Shown here: positions 5,985-10,287 of the stretch, piece by piece | Layout of the letters: each line of letters starts with the position of its first letter | How positions within the stretch are numbered: position 1 is the first letter of the stretch | Assembly: GCA_900545725.1 (NCBI GenBank) | Contig: URAI01000088.1 | Coordinates: forward strand, 1-10,287 | Source: an uncultured Eubacterium sp. | Lineage (GTDB): Bacteria; Bacillota; Clostridia; Lachnospirales; Lachnospiraceae | Reading direction: 5' to 3' | DNA: 10,287 nt | Made by a program: the position numbers and the translations under genes | Notes under the pieces: model-generated | Seen by the model: the letters and a program-made list of their open reading frames with translations, nothing else | What the model was told of the DNA's origin: nothing | Databases searched by the model: none

Positions 5985-7025
5985 ATGAGATATCCACAGT
6001 TTTTAAAAGAGAATGGAAGTATAGGTTTTGTGGCACCATCATTTGGATGTGCTACTGAGCCATATATCAGTGCATTTAAGAATGCACAAAAGAAGTTATC
6101 GCAAAAAGGACATATGCTTATACTTGGAAGTAACTGTTATGAAAGCAGAGGGGTTGGCATAAGCAATATACCACAGCTGTGTGGAAAAGAATTAAATGAT
6201 ATGTATTGTGACAGTGATGCAGATATATTAATATCATGTGGCGGCGGTGAACTGATGTGTGAGATTCTTGAATATGTTGATTTTAAAAGAATAGCACAGT
6301 CAGAGCCCAAATGGTATATGGGATATTCTGATAATACCAATTTTACATTTCTTAATACCATTCTATGTGATACTGCAACTATATATGGACCATGTGCAGC
6401 AGCATTTGGAATGGAGCCGTGGTATGAGAATATTAAGGACTGTTACGAGCTGCTTCGTGGGCGTAAGCTGTATCAGACAGGATATGATAAATGGGAATCG
6501 GACTCATTAAAATCAGAGGACAACCCACTTGCACCAATTAATGCGACACAGCCAAGAGTTCTGCGTACATACGATGAAAATGGCAAAATGACAGATAGGC
6601 ATCTTGAATTTTCAGGAAGACTAATCGGCGGCTGTATGGACTGCCTTGTCAATATTACAGGTACTAAGTATGATAAGACGGCAGAGTTTATAGAGAAGTA
6701 TAAAGCAGATGGAATTATATGGTTTCTTGAAAGCTGTGACCTTAATGTATTCAGTATAAGAAGAGCTATGTGGCAGATGGATAATGCCGGCTGGTTTAAG
6801 TATACAAAGGGATTTATAATAGGCAGACCTATGGTTCATGGTCAGGAAATGATGGGACTTGACCAGTATGAAGCGGTTATGGCAGTTATAAGAAAATATA
6901 AAGTACCGGTTATAATGGATGCAGATATAGGACATATACCACCGTCAATGCCTGTTATATGTGGAAGTTATGCAGAAGTTAATATTAAAGGACAGGATTT
7001 TAAGATAAATATGATATTAAAATAA
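5985..7025 (+). CDS. S66-family LD-carboxypeptidase / MccF-like peptidase
   Basis: A 346-residue protein without signal peptide or membrane segment, so cytoplasmic. It opens with the S66 pattern GSIGFVAPS. It carries the nucleophile S115 in MGYSDNT, E249 in WFLES and H317 in DIGHIPPSMP, giving the Ser-Glu-His triad of the family; residue 115 is also the position of the serine in Pseudomonas LdcA as I recall it. Family members cleave the L,D bond of murein tetrapeptide during wall recycling. The MccF branch cleaves microcin C-like peptide-nucleotide antibiotics instead. The length and sequence around the triad do not settle which branch applies. The start at 5985 has AGAGG (5975-5979) overlapping the sufB stop. 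The 8-nt gap indicates co-transcription and probable translational coupling with sufCB, an unexpected partner for Fe-S assembly. Confidence 0.85.
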   Translation: MRYPQFLKENGSIGFVAPSFGCATEPYISAFKNAQKKLSQKGHMLILGSNCYESRGVGISNIPQLCGKELNDMYCDSDADILISCGGGELMCEILEYVDFKRIAQSEPKWYMGYSDNTNFTFLNTILCDTATIYGPCAAAFGMEPWYENIKDCYELLRGRKLYQTGYDKWESDSLKSEDNPLAPINATQPRVLRTYDENGKMTDRHLEFSGRLIGGCMDCLVNITGTKYDKTAEFIEKYKADGIIWFLESCDLNVFSIRRAMWQMDNAGWFKYTKGFIIGRPMVHGQEMMGLDQYEAVMAVIRKYKVPVIMDADIGHIPPSMPVICGSYAEVNIKGQDFKINMILK

Positions 7026-7052
7026 TAAATCATATAAAATGGCATGTTAATC

Positions 7053-7121
7053 AGGTTAGATTCTGCGATAAGAGGTATTTGTGCTGCCTGTGTTATTGCA
7101 TATAAAATCTTACCCTAACCT
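7053..7121 (+). repeat. Long-range inverted repeat in the 3' UTR of the suf cluster
   Basis: AGGTTAG (7053-7059) is complementary to CTAACCT (7115-7121), and ATT/AAT pairing can extend this with a bulge. About 55 nt of moderately G/C-containing sequence lies between the arms. It lies after the carboxypeptidase stop and before the terminator, so it would be part of the 3' UTR. It may be a processed 3' UTR RNA or chance. Confidence 0.3.
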
Positions 7122-7130
7122 TATAATAAA

Positions 7131-7169
7131 GGCTGCTTTGTGACATAAGTTTCACAAAGCAGCCTTTTT
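7131..7169. terminator. Strong bidirectional intrinsic terminator
   Basis: A perfect 13-bp stem (7131-7143 with 7152-7164, GGCTGCTTTGTGA against its complement) has an 8-nt loop and is followed by T5 on the plus strand. On the minus strand the same hairpin is followed by TTTATTAT. It sits between the converging carboxypeptidase and ugd genes and should end both transcripts. Confidence 0.93.
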
Positions 7170-7217
7170 ATAAAATAAACTATTTTTGCCTGAATAAAAT
7201 AATTTTAACGCATATTT

Positions 7218-8402
7218 TTAATCCCTAAAATAAATATCCCTTGTATACACCTTATCTCTGACATCATCTAAAAGCCGGTCATATCTGTTAGCAACGATAA
7301 TATCAGACATATTCTTAAATTCATCAAGGTCTTTTATTACAGGGGAATTACAAAAACGTGATTCTTTAAGAGATGGTTCATATATTACAACATCGACTCC
7401 CTGTGCCTTTATTCTTTCCATAATACCGAGAATAGAACTTTGTCTGTAATTGTCAGAGTTAGATTTCATGGCAAGGCGGAATAAGCCTACAGTAGAAGGC
7501 TCCATATCCAGTATACGTTCAGCAATAAAATCCTTTCTTGTGCTGTTGGCAGCCACAATGGCAGACATGATATTATTCGGTACATTATTATAATTAGCAA
7601 GAAGCTGTTTAGTATCTTTTGGAAGACAGTAACCTCCGTAACCAAAAGAAGGATTATTATAATGTGAACCAATTCTTGGATCAAGTCCGATGCCTTCAAT
7701 AATCTGACGTGTATTAAGACCTCTTACATCGGCAAATGTGTCAAGTTCATTAAAAAATGAAACTCTTAATGCAAGATAGGTATTAGCAAACAATTTAATT
7801 GATTCAGCTTCTGTAAGGTTAGTAAATAAAGTAGGAATATTTTCTTTAATGGCACCGGTACTAAGCAGAGCGGCAAAATCTTTTGCTGCCCTGCTTAGCT
7901 GTTCGTCATCAAGGATAGTTCCAACAATAATTCTGCTAGGGTAGAGGTTATCGTATAAAGCTCTTCCTTCGCGTAGAAATTCAGGAGAAAACATAATATT
8001 ATTATTATGTTTAACATTGCGTATATTTTCGGTAAATCCCACAGGAACCGTTGATTTTATTACTATATATGCATCGGGATTGACAGCCGTAACATAATCA
8101 ATGACATTTTCTACAGAGCTTGTATCAAAATAGTTTTTCTTAGAATCATAATTGGTTGGAGTAGATATAATGACATATCTTGCATCTTTATAAGCCTCAT
8201 TAGCATCTGTTGTTGCCGTAAGATTAAGTGGTTTATTGGCAAGATAGTCTTCAATTTCGGTATCGACGATAGGAGATTGTCTGTTATTTATCATATCTGT
8301 TTTTTCCTGAACTATATCAGTCAAGAATACATCATTGTGCTGTGCAAGAAGGATTGCATTGGACAAACCTACATATCCTGCACCTGCAATTGCTATTTTC
8401 AT
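7218..8402 (-). CDS. ugd: UDP-glucose 6-dehydrogenase
   Basis: A 394-residue cytoplasmic enzyme that oxidises UDP-glucose to UDP-glucuronate with two NAD+, feeding capsule, exopolysaccharide or teichuronic-type polymers. It begins with the Rossmann motif GAGYVGLSNA, has QSPIVDTEIEDYLANKPL, the KSTVPVGFTENI segment, FSPEFLREGRALYDN, the central FANTYLALRVSFFNELD helix, and catalytic C259 in GYGGYCLPKDTKQLL. The C-terminal UDP-binding domain runs to VYTRDIYFRD. The sequence closely follows E. coli Ugd (388 residues) throughout, including HYNNPSFGYGGY and VPNNI, so this is the short bacterial Ugd subtype. GGGAGG at 8409-8414 on the minus strand lies 6 nt before the ATG. No glycosyltransferase or polymerase genes adjoin it here, so the polymer it serves is not shown. 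Transcription ends at the shared hairpin 7131-7169. Confidence 0.96.
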   Translation of the reverse strand: MKIAIAGAGYVGLSNAILLAQHNDVFLTDIVQEKTDMINNRQSPIVDTEIEDYLANKPLNLTATTDANEAYKDARYVIISTPTNYDSKKNYFDTSSVENVIDYVTAVNPDAYIVIKSTVPVGFTENIRNVKHNNNIMFSPEFLREGRALYDNLYPSRIIVGTILDDEQLSRAAKDFAALLSTGAIKENIPTLFTNLTEAESIKLFANTYLALRVSFFNELDTFADVRGLNTRQIIEGIGLDPRIGSHYNNPSFGYGGYCLPKDTKQLLANYNNVPNNIMSAIVAANSTRKDFIAERILDMEPSTVGLFRLAMKSNSDNYRQSSILGIMERIKAQGVDVVIYEPSLKESRFCNSPVIKDLDEFKNMSDIIVANRYDRLLDDVRDKVYTRDIYFRD

Positions 8403-8581
8403 GGTTTTCCTCCCAAATTAAAGTAATAATCCGATATATTGTGAATAGTTTAAATATTACACATGCATATTTTATGTAATATTATTTTATATCATATATC
8501 TTATTGAAATAAGTAGTAACTGACTTAATACATTATTTATAACAATATCACAAATGCCATATAATAGCAAATATATCATAT

Positions 8582-8633
8582 GGCTGGTTTATAAAATGCT
8601 GCAAGTGCAGATAATCTTATACAAGCCTTTTTT
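8582..8633 (+). terminator. Imperfect long hairpin with T6 tail, terminator or end of a small RNA
   Basis: Three short helices stack into one rod: GGCT/AGCC (8582-8585 and 8624-8627), TATAA/TTATA (8590-8594 and 8617-8621) and CTGCA/TGCAG (8599-8603 and 8606-8610). Six Ts follow at 8628-8633. No plus-strand gene precedes it. It could therefore end a roughly 60-nt RNA started at the TATAAT of 8560-8565, or act as an attenuator for upstream transcription entering the metallophosphoesterase gene. Confidence 0.4.
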
Positions 8634-8648
8634 ATGGAAAATATATAG

Positions 8649-8664
8649 TTTACGGATTTTACGG
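8649..8664 (+). repeat. Tandem TTTACGG direct repeat upstream of a promoter
   Basis: TTTACGG occurs at 8649-8655 and again at 8658-8664, a 9-bp period, ending 27 bp before the -35 box at 8692. Its location suits an activator or repressor site, but the spacing is not the 11 bp of a Pho box and I cannot name a regulator. Confidence 0.3.
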
Positions 8665-8691
8665 TATAAAAAGGTAATGAAATTATAGACT

Positions 8692-8719
8692 TTGATAAAA
8701 AATACAGATATAATATAAT
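8692..8719 (+). promoter_or_regulatory. Promoter of the metallophosphoesterase gene
   Basis: TTGATA (8692-8697) and TATAAT (8714-8719) are 16 nt apart. A second TATAAT overlaps at 8709-8714. The -10 box covers an in-frame ATG at 8718, which therefore cannot be on the transcript. This gives a leader of roughly 45 nt before the start at 8772. Confidence 0.65.
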
Positions 8720-8759
8720 GCGGTTTATAGCTTTTGGAAATAATCTAAGAAATGGAGAC

Positions 8760-8763
8760 AGGA
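8760..8763 (+). promoter_or_regulatory. Ribosome binding site deciding the metallophosphoesterase start
   Basis: AGGA is 8 nt before the ATG at 8772, with GGAG a little further upstream (8754-8757). The earlier ATG at 8718 lies inside the -10 box. Confidence 0.6.
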
Positions 8764-8771
8764 TATTTATT

Positions 8772-9971
8772 ATGTTAGTGTGGTTTATGTTTTTTGTATA
8801 TATATTACTAAGCACATATGTATTATGGAGAATGATTCATTGGCTTAAAAGAGTTATTCCTTTTTTTAAGCATAAGCGTATGCAGGCGGTACTTATAGTG
8901 CTGTATATTATATGTGCAAGCACACTGATACTGGGAGGATTGCTGCCTAAGAGCAGTCTTTCGGTTTTTCTTCATAAGATTGGTAATTACTGGTTGGGGA
9001 TATTTATTTATATAGTATTTAATATACTAATGGTAGATATTGCGGTTCTTATACTGAAACTTATTAATAAAAAACACGAAATTAAGCTTCTTAGCAGTCT
9101 TAAAGGATATTATATCGCAGGTATTATTGTTATCGCAGCGAGTGTATTTTTTTGTACATATGGATTTATTCATGCACAGAGCATAACTAAGAAGACGTAT
9201 GATATTAATGTAAGCAAAGATGTTGAAGGAATGGATTCAATTAAGGTTGCACTGGTTGCTGATTTACATCTGGGATATAATGTGGGGAATAAAAAAATGC
9301 AGCAGATGGTAGAACAGATTAATGATATGAATGCAGACCTTGTGGTAATTGCAGGAGATATATTTGATAATAATTACGATGCGCTGGATGATCCTGATGG
9401 CCTTATAGAAATATTACGGGGTGTTAAGTCAGAGCTGGGAACATATGTTGTATATGGTAATCATGATGTTAAAGAAACACTTATAGGAGGATTTTCGATT
9501 ACTTCAAGAACACTTGCTTTCAGAGATCCCAGAATGGATGAATTTCTTGAAAAATGTGGATTTAAGGTGCTTACAGATGATGTTGTTACACTTGATAATG
9601 GCAATATATATCTGATAGGAAGACTTGATAGTGAAAAAGCGGGAGATGGAACTTCTGACAGAATGTCAATTAATAATCTGACGGCTGGTCTTGACAAGAG
9701 TAAGCCGATATTGTTACTTGAACATGAGCCTGCCAATCTTTCTGGAGTTGCAGACTGCGGTGTTGATGTGATGTTATGTGGCCATACACATGCAGGACAG
9801 TTCTTTCCACTGACAATAGTCCAGCCATTTGCATGGCAGAATTACCATGGATATCTTAAGGTTGGCAATATGCATAGCTTTGTTACAGCAGGTGTTGGAT
9901 TATATGGTCCTAATATGCGTGTGATGACCGATAGTGAAGTTATGGAGATTAATATTAATTTTAATAAGTAA
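8772..9971 (+). CDS. Membrane-anchored calcineurin-like metallophosphoesterase (YkuE/YaeI type)
   Basis: A 399-residue protein. Four hydrophobic helices at about 1-20, 37-58, 74-98 and 113-133 form an N-terminal membrane domain. A calcineurin-like phosphoesterase domain fills about 155-395. Its metal-binding motifs are all present in order: DLH (D164, H166), GDIFD (D196, D199), GNHD (N230, H231, D232), H318 in LLEHEP and GHTHAGQ (H338, H340), so a two-metal active site is expected. The domain probably faces outside, because an even number of helices leaves both ends on one side; this is inference. Relatives with this HEP and GHTHAGQ pattern include YkuE and YaeI/LpxG-like enzymes acting on phosphodiesters or pyrophosphates of lipids, but the substrate here is unknown. 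Its own promoter lies just upstream. A weak hairpin follows the stop. It is divergent from ugd, so the two may share regulatory DNA. Confidence 0.9.
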   Translation: MLVWFMFFVYILLSTYVLWRMIHWLKRVIPFFKHKRMQAVLIVLYIICASTLILGGLLPKSSLSVFLHKIGNYWLGIFIYIVFNILMVDIAVLILKLINKKHEIKLLSSLKGYYIAGIIVIAASVFFCTYGFIHAQSITKKTYDINVSKDVEGMDSIKVALVADLHLGYNVGNKKMQQMVEQINDMNADLVVIAGDIFDNNYDALDDPDGLIEILRGVKSELGTYVVYGNHDVKETLIGGFSITSRTLAFRDPRMDEFLEKCGFKVLTDDVVTLDNGNIYLIGRLDSEKAGDGTSDRMSINNLTAGLDKSKPILLLEHEPANLSGVADCGVDVMLCGHTHAGQFFPLTIVQPFAWQNYHGYLKVGNMHSFVTAGVGLYGPNMRVMTDSEVMEININFNK

Positions 9972-9993
9972 TCTGAAAATTCGGATTTTATTT
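9970..9993 (+). terminator. Weak hairpin after the metallophosphoesterase gene
   Basis: AATCTGA (9970-9976) pairs with TCGGATT (9981-9987), with one G-T pair and a 4-nt loop. It is followed by TTATTT. It overlaps the stop codon. The stem is short and AT-rich, so termination would be inefficient. Confidence 0.4.
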
Positions 9994-10028
9994 AGAATTA
10001 CATACAGAATATAGAGCCAGCGTATGCA

Positions 10029-10178
10029 ATGAGAAATATGATTTCAAGATATAAATTAAAAGAAAATAACAGAATACTGGAGTATCATAAAGAGCCGGTA
10101 TCAGCATCGGATTCATTTATCCAGCCTGATAATGAACATATAATTTCACTTGATGGAGATTTTGGGAAATACCAATAA
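10029..10178 (+). CDS. Doubtful 49-residue hypothetical protein
   Basis: A short open frame starts MRNMISRYKL and ends DFGKYQ. It is hydrophilic, with no membrane segment or motif that I recognise. No good ribosome binding site precedes it (only AGAG about 13 nt upstream), and no promoter apart from readthrough of the gene before it. It may be a real small protein, a gene remnant or chance. The flanking sequence from 9994 to 10209 holds nothing else that I can support. Confidence 0.25.
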   Translation: MRNMISRYKLKENNRILEYHKEPVSASDSFIQPDNEHIISLDGDFGKYQ

Positions 10179-10209
10179 CCATGAATTACCCTGCCAATAG
10201 GTAAACTGA

Positions 10210-10238
10210 TTGACAAACAATGTTATAAAGTTTACAAT
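10210..10238 (+). promoter_or_regulatory. Near-consensus promoter firing out of the right edge
   Basis: A perfect TTGACA (10210-10215) is followed after 17 nt by TACAAT (10233-10238). Another TATAAT lies at 10242-10247. It should drive a gene or RNA beginning beyond the window; no start codon with a ribosome site is visible before 10287. Confidence 0.65.
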
Positions 10239-10287
10239 AAATATAATATATTAGTACGTTAATTAATTTCTATTATGATTTGTCAAA

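Larger units (their letters stand above)
8403..8691. other. Divergent intergenic region rich in inverted repeats
   Basis: This is the greater part of the gene-free spacer between ugd and the metallophosphoesterase gene. Besides the separately listed hairpin and direct repeat, it holds three inverted repeats: ATTACA/TGTAAT (8456-8461 and 8475-8480), CTTATT/AATAAG (8500-8513, 2-nt centre) and GCCATAT/ATATGGC (8556-8562 and 8578-8584). The ugd promoter should lie here, but no minus-strand pair stands out from the AT-rich background. A TATAAT occurs on the plus strand at 8560-8565, with only a weak -35. No protein gene is visible. Confidence 0.5.

Noticed and set aside
8415..8442. Minus-strand TTCACA-N17-TTTAAT as the ugd promoter
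   Set aside because: The -10 box would end 2-3 nt before the Shine-Dalgarno sequence, leaving the ribosome site at or before the transcription start.
8718..8771. N-terminal extension of the metallophosphoesterase from the ATG at 8718
   Set aside because: The ATG is part of the TATAAT box, so it is not on the expected mRNA. A good ribosome site serves 8772.
10186..10204. TTACC/GGTAA hairpin as terminator
   Set aside because: The stem is only 5 bp, the loop is 9 nt and no T-tract follows.

Overview
The window looks like a chromosomal segment of a low-GC, AT-rich Gram-positive anaerobe, most likely a clostridium of the Lachnospiraceae type. This rests on codon use (ATA, AGA and AAT are common), GGAG-type ribosome binding sites, a MecA adaptor, a SufC/SufB-only iron-sulfur assembly pair and an HD-GYP protein. 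The species cannot be named from the sequence. Seven clear protein genes are present, with no transposase, integrase, tRNA, rRNA, CRISPR array or prophage gene.

Left block (1-2960, minus strand): an HD-GYP domain protein, probably a cyclic-di-GMP phosphodiesterase, and upstream of it a secreted, membrane-anchored PIG-L-type deacetylase. Each has its own likely promoter. The promoter of the HD-GYP gene is overlapped by a perfect 14-bp palindrome that could be an operator.

Central block (2980-7170, plus strand): a long AT-rich leader with a near-consensus promoter, then mecA. Next comes a roughly 220-nt stretch that does not look coding but can fold into a closed multi-helix RNA with an H-type pseudoknot. 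It is followed by a tight cluster of sufC-like ATPase, sufB-like scaffold and S66 LD-carboxypeptidase, ending at a strong bidirectional terminator. The sufC/sufB pair has the compact form seen in archaea and many anaerobes (called SmsCB in recent literature). No cysteine desulfurase or SufU lies beside it in this window.

Right block (7170-10287): a minus-strand UDP-glucose 6-dehydrogenase (ugd) converges on that terminator. A 315-bp divergent intergenic region holds several inverted and direct repeats, including a long hairpin with a T6 tail. Then comes a plus-strand, four-helix membrane metallophosphoesterase, a doubtful 49-codon ORF, and a near-consensus promoter that fires out of the right edge.

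The gene set is mostly housekeeping: protein quality control, Fe-S assembly, wall or envelope metabolism and c-di-GMP signalling. The best candidate for something undescribed is the structured RNA between mecA and sufC. The hairpin-rich ugd-metallophosphoesterase spacer comes next.
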